This document shows positions 1 through 8,324 of a stretch of 64,000 nucleotides of DNA, one piece after another; within the stretch, counting starts at the first letter, position 1, and each line of letters starts with the position of its first letter. Made by a program: the position numbers and the translations under genes. Below the pieces are notes generated by a model. It did no database searches. It was given only the letters and a program-made list of their open reading frames with translations, and was not told where the DNA came from. Location: the NCBI RefSeq assembly GCF_003570715.1, contig NZ_QXXQ01000010.1, positions 1 to 64,000 on the forward strand, read 5' to 3'. The stretch is from Gemmobacter lutimaris. GTDB lineage: Bacteria > Pseudomonadota > Alphaproteobacteria > Rhodobacterales > Rhodobacteraceae.

Positions 1-127
1 TCGGCAGATTGAAGGACTGGCGCCGCATCGCAACCCGCTACGACAGATGTGCCAAGACCTTCCTCTCTGCTGTCGCCCTCGCAGCAACCGTCATGTTCTG
101 GCTTTGACGATCAATGAGTCTGGAGCC
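1..127 (+). mobile_element. Right end of an IS5-family insertion sequence
   Basis: The window opens inside a transposase reading frame that ends at 107. A sequence typical of an IS terminal repeat, TCAATGAGTCTGGAGCC at 111-127, follows 4 bases after the stop. The left end lies outside the window, so the inverted repeat and target duplication cannot be confirmed. From 128 to 320 I see no gene and no clear signal; the element therefore sits just beyond the 3' end of the flagellar DUF1217 gene. The exact outer boundary of the element is an inference. Confidence 0.6.
3..107 (+). CDS. IS5-family transposase, C-terminal 34 residues (cut by window edge)
   Basis: The frame starting at base 3 encodes a tail containing GRLKDWRRIATRYDRCAKTF and ending MFWL before a TGA stop at 105-107. 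The RLKDWRRIATRYD...AKTFLSAV pattern is characteristic of the C-terminus of the DDE transposases of the IS427/IS1031 groups of the IS5 family. Only the end is visible, so whether the gene is intact, or split in two frames as is common in this group, cannot be judged. It is unrelated in function to the flagellar genes beside it. Confidence 0.75.
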   Translation, partial: GRLKDWRRIATRYDRCAKTFLSAVALAATVMFWL

Positions 128-320
128 GAGGCAAATACAACCGAAGCCAGATCGCTTTGCAGCCATGCTGGCGATCGGCTTTCGGAACCCGGCAATCTGA
201 AGGCAACATCCACCTTTTCAGCCGGTAAAATTGTTCAGTATTCTGGACAGAGTGGGACGCCCCCCCTGCATGATATCGCAGACCGGGGGAATTGATTGGC
301 TGATCCACCAGCTGACGACG

Positions 321-1115
321 TTACGACCGCATCAGTTGCAAGGCAGTGTTCAGCCCCAGAAGCCCGGGATTCATGCCCGGCCGGATCTGAGTGCGCACCA
401 GATAAAGCCGGGTCAGCTTTTCCTGCGCGGTTATCGAGAAAAATTGCGCGACACTATCCTCCCCGAATGCGGTCTTTGCCTTGGATTTCAAGGTTTCAAG
501 TTGCTGGTCGATATCAAGCGCGCCGAAACTTGAGGACAGGCCAAATGCCGTTTCAAACAGGCTACGCAAGGGGGCTGACCCCATGATACTGAACCATTTT
601 CCATCTTCGCTGATTGTGCCTGCGGCAATATCCGGCAAAGCATGCTGCGCATAAAGCGCGACGCGCATATCGGCATCACTCTCCCCCACCGCAACCTCGA
701 AACGATTCTCGCGGAAACTCGCAAGGATTTCATCGGGGAAATCCGAAAGCCTGGTTCTTGGGGTGTTGAAGTCGCCAAACCCGAAAGCCTTTGCCATTGC
801 CTTGTATTGCTTGTTGGACAACTTGTTGGACAACGCACCGGCATCAAGCGTTCCGTCGCTCAATACCTTCTGAATGAAGAACTTGTTGCCAATATCCGCC
901 TCCAGACCAAAGGCACCGAGCGCCACTTTCAGCAGGCGGTGATCAGCAACAAGCTGCTCCGCTGATTGGATATTCCCGATATGACCCCGAAAATAAGCCT
1001 CCTCGCGTTGCATCCCGGCATCAGCGTTGAAGGCTGCCTTCTGGACATCCAGCGTCCTCTGGAGGAAGCTCCAGCCTGCATAGCCAGAAAATGGGATGAC
1101 CGGCGTAAAGGTCAT
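321..1115 (-). CDS. DUF1217 domain flagellar protein
   Basis: This 264-residue protein has no signal peptide and matches the DUF1217 family, which in alphaproteobacteria is encoded almost only in flagellar clusters. Sequence hallmarks are repeated acidic and aromatic helices and the segment FGFGDFNTPR near residue 115. Its start codon overlaps the flbT stop by 4 bases (1112-1115), so it is translationally coupled as the last gene of fliC-flaF-flbT-DUF1217. Its biochemical role is unknown; the location suggests a part in filament or hook formation. The IS5-family end lies about 190 bases past its stop. Confidence 0.8.
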   Translation of the reverse strand: MTFTPVIPFSGYAGWSFLQRTLDVQKAAFNADAGMQREEAYFRGHIGNIQSAEQLVADHRLLKVALGAFGLEADIGNKFFIQKVLSDGTLDAGALSNKLSNKQYKAMAKAFGFGDFNTPRTRLSDFPDEILASFRENRFEVAVGESDADMRVALYAQHALPDIAAGTISEDGKWFSIMGSAPLRSLFETAFGLSSSFGALDIDQQLETLKSKAKTAFGEDSVAQFFSITAQEKLTRLYLVRTQIRPGMNPGLLGLNTALQLMRS

Positions 1116-1516
1116 GTCGGGCGCGCGGCAAACAGCCGCTCCTCCCTCGGCAGAAGACTACGCAGCGCCCGCAACGCTTGATAATGCTGATCCTCCAGCA
1201 CTGCATCGGTTGCCGCGGCGAGTTGCTGCCTGCTGTCGGCATCGGTCAGAACCTGGCTCAATTGCTCGATCCCGCGCAACAGTTGCAACCGTGCCTCTGA
1301 CGGATCGGCATCGCCAGACAGCACGAGCTGCGCGATATAGCAGACCCGCCGCACCGGAGTCGTAACTTCCGCCGGGTGAATGGCGTCGCGCAGGCGCAGA
1401 ATGTTGGCATTTGGTGTCATGATGGAAAGCCGCGAGCGGCGGTCGCCATTCTCGACCACGGCACCGTTGATCAGAACCCGCTCATGTGGTCCGAGTTTCA
1501 GCACAAGACCGGTCAT
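1112..1516 (-). CDS. flbT: Flagellin synthesis regulator FlbT
   Basis: A 134-residue cytoplasmic protein of the FlbT family. FlbT in alphaproteobacteria binds flagellin mRNA 5' regions and controls flagellin translation and mRNA stability. The N-terminal core, with LKLGPHERVLINGAVVENGD followed by RLSI, is the family signature, and the length is normal. It overlaps flaF upstream by 4 bases (1513-1516) and the DUF1217 gene downstream by 4 bases. The pairing with flaF immediately downstream of fliC is the usual alphaproteobacterial arrangement and supports the call strongly. Confidence 0.93.
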   Translation of the reverse strand: MTGLVLKLGPHERVLINGAVVENGDRRSRLSIMTPNANILRLRDAIHPAEVTTPVRRVCYIAQLVLSGDADPSEARLQLLRGIEQLSQVLTDADSRQQLAAATDAVLEDQHYQALRALRSLLPREERLFAARPT

Positions 1517-1890
1517 GTCGGCGCCCTTTCGCCGCGCAGGCCCCGCATGACAGAGGTATTGATCTCGACCAAAATCTCCGTCCCGGCCTGCCCAGCCAAC
1601 ACCTTTCGGCTATGCGCAGCAGTGAATTCATAAAGATAGAACAGTCGCGCCCGCAGCGGAGGTGGCAAAGCATTTCCATCGTCGGAAACATCGGCGGCCA
1701 GAGTGCGCCACAGTATCAAATTGTCATTCAGGGCTGCCGCAAAGCCCGGAAAGTCGGTCTGACGATGTTGCGCCGCATCCGAAAGCACGCGCGTCACACG
1801 CGCGAAGAGATCATATTCGTTCTGGCGATCCGAACGAACGGGGGCATGGGGGCTGCCATAGGCAGACCGCGCAAACTGGCTGGCAAGCAC
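1513..1890 (-). CDS. flaF: Flagellar biosynthesis regulator FlaF
   Basis: A 125-residue FlaF-family protein, which acts with FlbT to set the amount of flagellin made and secreted, probably by interacting with flagellin. The ordered segments YDLFARVTRVL, DFPGFAAALNDNLILWRTLA and LRARLFYLYEFTAAHS are typical of the family. It begins 70 bases after fliC, beyond a strong hairpin at 1930-1953, so it is probably transcribed by partial read-through from the flagellin promoter or from a weak promoter of its own. It is coupled to flbT by a 4-base overlap. Confidence 0.93.
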   Translation of the reverse strand: MLASQFARSAYGSPHAPVRSDRQNEYDLFARVTRVLSDAAQHRQTDFPGFAAALNDNLILWRTLAADVSDDGNALPPPLRARLFYLYEFTAAHSRKVLAGQAGTEILVEINTSVMRGLRGERAPT

Positions 1891-1929
1891 GGGAGATCCT
1901 TCCTGCTGTGCGGGATGAAATCAGGGGGT

Positions 1930-1953
1930 GGCGGCGCGGATTACCGCGCCGCC
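1930..1953 (-). terminator. Hairpin between fliC and flaF
   Basis: A perfect 10-bp stem, GGCGGCGCGG pairing with CCGCGCCGCC around an ATTA loop, begins 8 bases after the flagellin stop codon. It lacks a long U tract, so it is either a partial terminator or an mRNA-stabilising end. Either would make flagellin mRNA much more abundant than flaF-flbT. Confidence 0.7.
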
Positions 1954-1960
1954 CTTGTCA

Positions 1961-3166
1961 TCAGCGGAACAGAGACAGGATGCTTTGCGGCGACTGATTG
2001 GCAATCGACAGCGACTGAACACTCAGTTGCTGCTGGACCTGCAACGCCTGAAGCCGCGCCGACGCCTCTTCCATATCGGCATCAACCATGCTGCCGATCC
2101 CGGTTTTCAGGGAATCGGTCAGGCTGCTGACGAAACCGGCCTGGGTGTCAATCCGCTTCTGGGTGGAACCGAAATCGGCCGCCGCATTGATCGACGTCTG
2201 GATCATCGATTCGATATTGCCAAGTGCTGCAGCCGCCCCGCCAGAAGTGGAGACATCCACCGACGAAAGCGCCGACAGCCCGCCCGAACCCGCATTCTTG
2301 AACTGCGCGCTGACCGTCAGATCGTTAGTTCCGCCGTTGGTGAAGGCAAGCTGGCCGGGCGAGCCACTGTCGTAATCCACCGTCAGGCCGCTGACCCCGA
2401 GGCTGTCGATGGCGTTCTTCAGCCCGACGGCCACCATATCCGAGGGCGTTGTTGCGCCCACGTCGTCAGCCGTCACCGTATAAGTGGCGGTCTTTCCGCC
2501 GATCGTGACCGAAACGCTGTCTCCCGCAGCAAAGGCCGCGCCGGAATCATCAATCTCGATCATTCCGGTGCCCGTGGCATTGTCGAGCTGGAAACCTGCG
2601 GTATCGCCATTGGCGGAAACGCCGTCCGAGGTGCCAAAGACATTCTTGGCCGCATAATTCCCCGCCGACAGGTTCTGCGCATTGACCGTGATGCTGGAGG
2701 CGCTGACCCCACTGCCGGAACGATCAAGCGAGGCCAGAACATCCACCGTCGATTGCGAACCATCGACGAGGTTCAGCCCATTGAACTGCGCCGCGCCGAC
2801 GACCGAAGCGATCTGGTCGCGCAAAGCGACAATATCGGTCTGGATCTTGGTGCGGTCAACGTTGTCTTCCTGCGCCGCAACGATCTTGCCCTTCATCTGC
2901 GTCAGCAGGTCGGTCACGGTTTCGGCGGCTTCGCGCGCCACGGCCACGGTGGACGAACCCAGCGCAAGGCTGTCGCTGATCCCCTTGAAGCCTTCGACAT
3001 CGGATTCCATCACCTTCGAGATCGCCCAGACGGCAGCATTGTCGCGCGCCGTGGCGACCGATTTCCCGGTCGAGATTTCCGATTGCACCTGATTGAGATT
3101 GCTGTTGATCCCCTTGAGCGTCTGAAGGGCGACCATCGCGCTGGTATTGGTAAGAATGGACGACAT
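1961..3166 (-). CDS. fliC: Flagellin
   Basis: A 401-residue flagellin, the filament subunit exported by the flagellar type III system. The N-terminal D0/D1 helix starts MSSILTNTSAMVALQTLK, and the C-terminal helix contains SLSIANQSPQSILSLF and ends in Arg, the usual polymerisation ends. The middle (about residues 140-300) is the variable surface domain, rich in Gly, Ser and Thr. I chose the ATG at 3166 because AGGAAAGGAAATGAC precedes it; an upstream in-frame start would add 13 unlikely residues. It heads the flaF-flbT-DUF1217 group. The 200 bases upstream must hold its promoter, but I could not identify a convincing sigma-28 site. Confidence 0.95.
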   Translation of the reverse strand: MSSILTNTSAMVALQTLKGINSNLNQVQSEISTGKSVATARDNAAVWAISKVMESDVEGFKGISDSLALGSSTVAVAREAAETVTDLLTQMKGKIVAAQEDNVDRTKIQTDIVALRDQIASVVGAAQFNGLNLVDGSQSTVDVLASLDRSGSGVSASSITVNAQNLSAGNYAAKNVFGTSDGVSANGDTAGFQLDNATGTGMIEIDDSGAAFAAGDSVSVTIGGKTATYTVTADDVGATTPSDMVAVGLKNAIDSLGVSGLTVDYDSGSPGQLAFTNGGTNDLTVSAQFKNAGSGGLSALSSVDVSTSGGAAAALGNIESMIQTSINAAADFGSTQKRIDTQAGFVSSLTDSLKTGIGSMVDADMEEASARLQALQVQQQLSVQSLSIANQSPQSILSLFR

Positions 3167-3366
3167 GTCATTTCCTTTCCTGGGCCGACGCTTTGCGCCG
3201 GGCATGTTGCCGCATCGCGGCTGGATCGGCCTTCTGCGCTATACGGCGGCTTCCACCTTGCCGTGCCACCCTGTCAGGATGCCCCTCGATTGATGGGTGG
3301 GAATCTCTAACACTTCCCTAAATCCGCCCCGCCATACCCGACGCAATATCCGGTATTTGATGCAGT

Positions 3367-3705
3367 TCAGAACAGCCGGTTCACGCCAGATGCCCGATGT
3401 GGCAGATCCTGCCGCTTTCCGGCATCGTCATAGGTGCCAAAAGCGGTCGCGGCGGCACGAATCTCTGCCATACGGCGCAGGGCACTGCGGATACCGCACC
3501 GCGTCGCGTTGAGCAGGGTTTCGTTTTCCCGCGCCTGCCCCTGCAAGCGCGCGCGCTCCTTCGGAGTCAATGCGCCAACCGCACCCTGCAATTCCTGCCG
3601 CAACAAATTCTCCTGCTCCGCCAAGGCCAGAAGATCACCCGACAGCAGTATCTGACGAATCATCGCCAGCCGGTTCAGCACCCGCAATGCCGCTTCAGTT
3701 GCCAT
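3367..3705 (-). CDS. Small flagellar protein, possible FlgN-type export chaperone
   Basis: A 112-residue, almost entirely helical, charged protein beginning MATEAALRVLNRLAMIRQIL, with heptad-like segments and a Leu/Glu/Gln-rich centre (ALAEQENLLRQEL). FlgN-type chaperones for hook-junction proteins look like this and lie beside rod genes, but the sequence match is weak and the assignment rests on shape and place. Its start overlaps the end of the upstream rod-binding gene by 11 bases, so the two are coupled. The last 25 residues look disordered. The 200 bases from its stop to fliC hold no gene. Confidence 0.7.
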   Translation of the reverse strand: MATEAALRVLNRLAMIRQILLSGDLLALAEQENLLRQELQGAVGALTPKERARLQGQARENETLLNATRCGIRSALRRMAEIRAAATAFGTYDDAGKRQDLPHRASGVNRLF

Positions 3706-3979
3706 GGGTCTGCCCCCGCCACATCGCATCGACAAAGGCCCGGCCAAGGCCAAGGCCACCGGAGCCCACGATCCCGCGCGCATATTCATCTCGCAGAAAA
3801 GAGGCGAATTGCGCCGCCCCCGGACCGCCAGAAAACTCCGTTTCCGCTGCAAAAAGCCCGGAGTAGCCGAGAATTTCCGACAGGAATGCGGTTTCGAGCT
3901 CCGCAGCACGGGCTTGTATGCGGGACTCGGGTGCACGAACCGGCAAGCTTGGTTCTTTGAAGGATATGGAAACAACCAT
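3695..3979 (-). CDS. Short rod-binding protein (FlgJ N-terminal type)
   Basis: A 94-residue protein resembling the rod-binding domain of FlgJ. The segment LETAFLSEILGYSGL followed by GPGAAQFASFLRDEYARGIV is the usual signature of this domain. There is no peptidoglycan hydrolase domain, as is normal for the short alphaproteobacterial versions. FlgJ-type proteins cap the growing rod in the periplasm. The start at 3979 was chosen because AAGGAG lies 6 bases upstream; longer readings of the same frame have no good ribosome site. It diverges from fliK, and about 105 bases between them must carry both promoters. Confidence 0.82.
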   Translation of the reverse strand: MVVSISFKEPSLPVRAPESRIQARAAELETAFLSEILGYSGLFAAETEFSGGPGAAQFASFLRDEYARGIVGSGGLGLGRAFVDAMWRGQTHGN

Positions 3980-4084
3980 CCGTATCTCCTTGAAACAGGT
4001 TTCCTGCAAATTGCGCTCAGGCGGTAAACATCCGGTAACCCGTTGCCGCGATAACCGAAGCTGGATCGAAAATGAGAGGCATCG

Positions 4085-5809
4085 GTGATTCCGCCCCTTC
4101 TGCTCCTTGCCACACCACAAACGGCGACTTCCCTTCACCAGACGGTCGCCGGGGCGGAACTGGCGTTTCTGGCTGTTCTGGGATCGCTGGAGCAGGACAG
4201 CCTCATATCCTGTCAGGCCCCCTTGAGATCACACGGGAATCGCCGCCCTGATCCCGAATCCGGCGATGGTGTCAAAGCCGAGACAGTGCCTGTAACACCG
4301 CTTGCCCGAATGCCGCTTGGCACAAATGCACAAAGCAAAGCGCCAGAGAGAGCTTGCCATGAACTACCGGGAGACGAAGCCGCAGAAACGCCAGAACCTC
4401 TTGTTCTGGAAGCTTGCGCAGCAGCAGACAATGATGCGGCCATCACGCTGACAGACCCTGAAATCCCGCATGGCACAGGATATGCAGTCTACCAGACCGA
4501 ACCTGCCGCGCCGGACCATACATCACCGGATGTCATGGCCGCGCCGCATCTGGCTCTTCCGACGGGCAATGCTCCGCTCGATGTTCAGCCGGCGATGTCG
4601 GCGTTTGTCACAGATGATCTGCCCACTCCCGCTTTCTGGTCACATTTCGACGCGACCCTGTCGGAGCGAGCAGAGCAATATCCCGCACATCACTCTCCCG
4701 CCCCCGAGCATGCCGCTTCTGGCGCCACTGCAACGCTCGCTGATCCGCTGGATACCGGGCTTGTAACAGCGAAACGATCCGGCAAACCTGTGGGCAGCGA
4801 ACCGGCGCCAGTTCAACACCCGAAGGGCACCGTCCCGCATCTGCTCATGGAACATCCATCCACAGAACCGTCCGTCACCCTACTGACGGGCGCACGACCA
4901 CATTCCGCAAACGGGCTGGATACTCTCGCTGGCGAGCTTCCTGCCAGGACACGTTTGACGGCCCCTGCGCCTGCAACAGTATCGGGTGCCGAAGCTGCCC
5001 GCCTACGCATCAGCACAGTGCCGGCGGAACAACTGCCTGCCCCGGAACCTGCGCCGCCTTTCAAGCCATACTTCTTGACCAAACCTGATTCACCAGCAGT
5101 CGTCCTGCCCACGGGTCAGGCCCCACGCACCGCTGAAACCTTGGCCGAGGGCGGGGCAATGACAGCACCCTCGCCCGGTCACCGGGATGTTGAAGCAGGG
5201 CACACGCCTGCCCGGATGCACGCGAAGCTGCCTATCCGCCCTGCAGACGTGCAACATCCAGCCACGCCCGAGACAGCCTTCCCCCTGCCTTCGGACGACA
5301 ACATGACCATAGCACACGATAGCGACGCGACAGAACTGCCCCCTGCCAGCGCCGGTCTGGGCACAGAGCGCCCGCCCCCAAAACCCCCTATTGTCCTGCA
5401 ACACGCACAGATGTCGGCAGCCCCTTCAACACAGGCCAATGCCGACGCGGCCAGTACAGCGGCCAAACAGGGGATCGAGCTTTCGCTGGCCCCACAGGAA
5501 CTGGGCCGTGTGAGGCTGACCCTGCACAGCGACGGGGATCGCGTGCATGCGCATATCCGCGCCGAACAACCTGAAACGCTGGATCTTCTGCGCCGCAACG
5601 GCGAGCAGTTGCTGGCCGAATTCAAGGCCGCCGGGTTCCGTCAGGCTGACATGCACTTTGGACAATGGGCGCAGGGCGGGGAGCGCCATGCGCATACCCC
5701 TGCCGCACTGGCGCCATCAGACCCGCCAGACCCGGCAGTCGCCACCACCTCTGCCGATCTTTCCGCCTCGAAACCCCGGATCAGCGACGGCCTTGATCTC
5801 AGATTGTGA
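4085..5809 (+). CDS. fliK: Flagellar hook-length control protein FliK
   Basis: A 574-residue protein with a long Pro/Ala/Thr-rich, low-complexity first 450 residues and a conserved C-terminal domain (about 460-535) containing GIELSLAPQELGRVRLTL, LLRRNGEQLLAEFKAAGF and the following D-M-H-F. That is the Flg_hook domain of FliK, which acts as the molecular ruler and switches export from hook to filament subunits. The start appears to be GTG at 4085, preceded by AGAGG. The composition of the linker is unusually rich in Pro and Thr, as expected for a ruler region. It lies 11 bases before flgD and is probably co-transcribed with it. Confidence 0.9.
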   Translation: MIPPLLLLATPQTATSLHQTVAGAELAFLAVLGSLEQDSLISCQAPLRSHGNRRPDPESGDGVKAETVPVTPLARMPLGTNAQSKAPERACHELPGDEAAETPEPLVLEACAAADNDAAITLTDPEIPHGTGYAVYQTEPAAPDHTSPDVMAAPHLALPTGNAPLDVQPAMSAFVTDDLPTPAFWSHFDATLSERAEQYPAHHSPAPEHAASGATATLADPLDTGLVTAKRSGKPVGSEPAPVQHPKGTVPHLLMEHPSTEPSVTLLTGARPHSANGLDTLAGELPARTRLTAPAPATVSGAEAARLRISTVPAEQLPAPEPAPPFKPYFLTKPDSPAVVLPTGQAPRTAETLAEGGAMTAPSPGHRDVEAGHTPARMHAKLPIRPADVQHPATPETAFPLPSDDNMTIAHDSDATELPPASAGLGTERPPPKPPIVLQHAQMSAAPSTQANADAASTAAKQGIELSLAPQELGRVRLTLHSDGDRVHAHIRAEQPETLDLLRRNGEQLLAEFKAAGFRQADMHFGQWAQGGERHAHTPAALAPSDPPDPAVATTSADLSASKPRISDGLDLRL

Positions 5810-5820
5810 AAGGATGACAC

Positions 5821-6468
5821 ATGGAAATCGCTCAGACCGGGACGACAGCCCCGACGACGCCGGGCTATACGGCAAGCAGCCTCAGTTCGGATTTTGACAC
5901 CTTTCTCAAGATGCTGACCACGCAGATGAAGAATCAGGATCCGCTCAACCCAATCGACAGCGCGGATTATGCCGTGCAACTTGCAACTTTCTCGGGCGTC
6001 GAACAGCAGACCAAGACCAATCAACTGCTGGCGGCGATGCAGACGCAGTTCGGTCTTCTGGGCATGGCGCAAATGTCGGGTTGGGTCGGCAACGAGGCGC
6101 GCGCCGAAATGCCGCTATATGTCAGGGACGGAGCCCCGGTAACTTTGGCGACAACCCCGGCTTCGGGCGCGAATCGCGTGGTCCTTGTCGTGACAGATGC
6201 CGACGGCAGCGTCGTGAACCGGCTGGATCTGCCGCCCGAGGCCACCGAACTGGACTGGGCGCCAGTGGACATGACAGGAGAGCCTTTGCCGAATGGCCAG
6301 TATCACCTCTCTCTGGAAAACTATCAGGGGGAAACTCAACTCGATCCCTCGCCGGTGGAGGTCTATGGCCGCATTCTCGAGGTGCGCGGCGGTACTGACG
6401 GCATGCGGCTGAAGATGGCTGGTGGTGCCGAGATTGCAGTTGGTGCTGTCACGGCGCTGCGCGAATAG
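5821..6468 (+). CDS. flgD: Flagellar hook assembly (capping) protein FlgD
   Basis: A 215-residue FlgD. The N-terminal segment DFDTFLKMLTTQMKNQDPLN (residues 22-41), followed by DYAVQLATFSGVEQ, is the conserved export and capping motif. The C-terminal half has the Ig/TUDOR-like FlgD fold, with NGQYHLSLENYQGE. FlgD forms the scaffold at the tip of the growing hook and is needed for polymerisation of FlgE. AGGATGACAC precedes the ATG. It follows fliK by 11 bases in the same operon, a common order in this class. No further flagellar gene follows. Confidence 0.95.
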   Translation: MEIAQTGTTAPTTPGYTASSLSSDFDTFLKMLTTQMKNQDPLNPIDSADYAVQLATFSGVEQQTKTNQLLAAMQTQFGLLGMAQMSGWVGNEARAEMPLYVRDGAPVTLATTPASGANRVVLVVTDADGSVVNRLDLPPEATELDWAPVDMTGEPLPNGQYHLSLENYQGETQLDPSPVEVYGRILEVRGGTDGMRLKMAGGAEIAVGAVTALRE

Positions 6469-6515
6469 CTCTGCCTTGCCTGCGCGCTGAATGCAGCCTA
6501 GCTTCGCCCCCCGAC

Positions 6516-7358
6516 ATGACAGCCCTGACGCCGCCCAGCCTTCATATGTCTCCCCGCGAAGCGGCACATGTCTGTGCGGCGTTGCCGGACCTGAGGGCGC
6601 AGGTTTGGCAGCCGCTGGCAGGTGGGCGCGTGAACCGGGTCTGGCGTGTCGGGGCACTGGTCATCAAGCTTCATCACCCGGCGGCCGCGTCCCCGTTGTT
6701 CCCAAACGACGCTGGAGCAGAATACACCGCCCTGCGGCTGCTGGAGGGCACGGGCCTGGCCCCGTCGCCAGTCGCGGGAGGCGACAACTGGCTGGCCTAC
6801 CGCTTTGTCGAGGGACAGCCTTGGCGACAGGGCGCCGCAAGTATCGGTCGCCTGCTGGCACAGTTGCATGGCCAACCCACGACGGCCCTGCCATTCCGCC
6901 GCCCCCCAACCGGCAACACAGCCATTCTGGCCGACGCCATGACCTGGGCGGTGCGGCAAACCTTGCCGCCGCTCCCGCAGGTTCCGGCGTCCGCACCTGT
7001 CCGCCTGTCGTTTCTGCATGGCGACCCCGTTGCCGGCAACATCATCGGCAATGACGACAAGGCTCTGCTGATCGACTGGCAGTGCCCGGCTCTGGGCGAC
7101 CCGGTCGATGATATCGCGCTTTTTCTTTCGCCCGGCATGCAGCTTCTTTACCGCGGCAGCCGCCTTTCTGCGGATGAAATTGCCGCATTCCGCGCGACCT
7201 ATGGCATGGCCGACGTCCTGGCCCGGTATGATCTTCTGGCGCCGCTGCTGCACTGGCGCATCGCGGCCCACTGTGCGTTGCGGGCGTCGCAAGGGCATGA
7301 CGGATATGCAGAGGCTCTTGACCATGAATGCCGCGCGGTCCACGCGGCGCAGACATGA
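6516..7358 (+). CDS. APH/choline-kinase-like phosphotransferase
   Basis: A 280-residue cytoplasmic kinase-fold protein. The catalytic loop FLHGDPVAGNII (about residues 168-179) matches the HGDxxxxN pattern of aminoglycoside phosphotransferase and choline kinase families, and LIDWQ about 10 residues later supplies the metal-binding Asp. The N-terminal LAGGRVNRVWRV resembles the nucleotide loop of these kinases. The substrate cannot be deduced; choline or ethanolamine kinase or a fructosamine-kinase-like role is as likely as drug resistance. It overlaps the following DNA glycosylase gene by 4 bases, so the two are coupled although unrelated in function. Confidence 0.8.
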   Translation: MTALTPPSLHMSPREAAHVCAALPDLRAQVWQPLAGGRVNRVWRVGALVIKLHHPAAASPLFPNDAGAEYTALRLLEGTGLAPSPVAGGDNWLAYRFVEGQPWRQGAASIGRLLAQLHGQPTTALPFRRPPTGNTAILADAMTWAVRQTLPPLPQVPASAPVRLSFLHGDPVAGNIIGNDDKALLIDWQCPALGDPVDDIALFLSPGMQLLYRGSRLSADEIAAFRATYGMADVLARYDLLAPLLHWRIAAHCALRASQGHDGYAEALDHECRAVHAAQT

Positions 7359-7924
7359 CCGTCATTGCCACTTCCGCCTTCGACCAACCGGCACCGGAGA
7401 TCGCCCGAAGCCTGATCGGCTGTCATCTGTCCATCCACGGATGCGGCGGCATCATCTGCGAAACCGAAGCCTATACACGCGACGATCCCGCCTCGCACAG
7501 CTTCAGGGGCAGAACAGCGCGCAATGCGGCCATGTTCGGGCCAGCCGGTCACGCCTATGTCTATCGCAGCTATGGCATCCACTGGTGCCTGAACGTGGTC
7601 TGCGCCAAAGGCTCCGCCGTGCTGCTGCGCGGGATGGAACCGACCTTGGGTCTTACACAGATGCGGGCACGACGCGGCGAGATGCCCGACAAGATGCTGG
7701 CAGCGGGGCCGGGTCGGCTGGGTCAGGCACTGGCCGTCGGGCCGGACATGGATGGCCGGAGCTTTGACCAGCCGGAATTCTGCATTCATACCGCATCGAG
7801 TTCTGTCATCGTGCTGACGGGGCCTCGCATCGGCATCAGCCGGGCATGCGAAATGCCGTGGCGTTTCGGGTTGGCGGGGTCAGCATCACTCAGTCGTCCA
7901 TTCCCGAAGCGAAACGAGCCCTGA
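7355..7924 (+). CDS. 3-methyladenine DNA glycosylase (AAG/MPG family)
   Basis: A 189-residue protein of the alkyladenine DNA glycosylase family, which removes alkylated purines and hypoxanthine by flipping the base out in the first step of base excision repair. Family blocks are visible in order: ARSLIGCHL, ICETEAYTRDDPASHSFRG with the catalytic Glu in ETEAY, FGPAGHAYVYRSYGIHWCLN with the intercalating Tyr, and AAGPGRLGQAL. The start at 7355 overlaps the upstream kinase stop (ATGA). The protein stops slightly early compared with the about 200 residues typical of the family, with a basic tail of its own. Confidence 0.93.
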   Translation: MTVIATSAFDQPAPEIARSLIGCHLSIHGCGGIICETEAYTRDDPASHSFRGRTARNAAMFGPAGHAYVYRSYGIHWCLNVVCAKGSAVLLRGMEPTLGLTQMRARRGEMPDKMLAAGPGRLGQALAVGPDMDGRSFDQPEFCIHTASSSVIVLTGPRIGISRACEMPWRFGLAGSASLSRPFPKRNEP

Positions 7925-7932
7925 AATAAAAT

Positions 7933-7958
7933 GGGGCCGCAGGAATGCCCGCGGTCCC
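7933..7958. terminator. Hairpin between convergent glycosylase and DUF1328 genes
   Basis: GGGGCCGC pairs with GCGGTCCC (one G-U pair) around a 10-base loop, 8 bases after the glycosylase stop and 25 bases before the end of the opposing DUF1328 gene. It can serve as a two-way terminator. Confidence 0.7.
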
Positions 7959-7983
7959 ATTCGGAATTTCATCCCTGAACGGC

Positions 7984-8157
7984 TCAGACCGGCGGGCGCC
8001 CCCGCAGCGCGCGCGCGATCATCGCAACGACGAAAAGGATGATGAATACAATGAAAAGGATCTTGGCGATCCCGGCGGACGCACCCGCAATCCCGCCAAA
8101 GCCAAGCGCCGCTGCGATCAGCGCGACAATCAGAAAGGTAAGTGCCCAACCAAGCAT
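7984..8157 (-). CDS. DUF1328 small membrane protein
   Basis: A 57-residue protein beginning [20 protein letters not shown], with two predicted transmembrane segments (about 3-22 and 28-47) joined by a Gly/Ala-rich turn and ending RALRGRPPV. It fits the DUF1328 (UPF0391) family, whose members are often stress-induced and of unknown function. AGGAG lies 6 bases before the ATG at 8157, which decides the start over a longer reading from 8202. An exact EcfG-type promoter (8209-8233) points directly at it, so I infer membership of the general stress regulon whose regulators lie 700 bases away. Confidence 0.88.
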   Translation of the reverse strand: MLGWALTFLIVALIAAALGFGGIAGASAGIAKILFIVFIILFVVAMIARALRGRPPV

Positions 8158-8208
8158 GATCTTCTCCTGTTGTGTGCGGTTTTCGCCTTTCGGCGCTTCC
8201 ACCCTGAC

Positions 8209-8233
8209 AACGACAGAGGCACGATATGGTTCC
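8209..8233 (-). promoter_or_regulatory. EcfG-type promoter of the DUF1328 gene
   Basis: On the minus strand GGAAC (8233-8229) and CGTT (8212-8209) are separated by exactly 16 bases. This matches the -35/-10 consensus GGAAC-N16/17-CGTT of the alphaproteobacterial general stress sigma factor. The -10 element lies about 50 bases before the DUF1328 start codon. Confidence 0.8.
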
Positions 8234-8324
8234 GTTCAGAGCCAGTTTTCCCGGTGAGTGGCGTTTTCATGACTGCGGCTGACGACTTTTCTTGACAGTT
8301 TCGTCACAACCCTGTGCGCTGGGT

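Noticed and set aside
1928-3310. A 460-codon open frame on the plus strand across the flagellin gene
   Set aside because: It is antisense to a clear fliC with ribosome site; its product is Arg/His/Asp-rich with no recognisable domain, typical of GC-rich antisense frames.
3167-3366. A sigma-28 promoter for fliC
   Set aside because: I could not find a TAAA-N15-GCCGATAA-like site close enough to the consensus to report.
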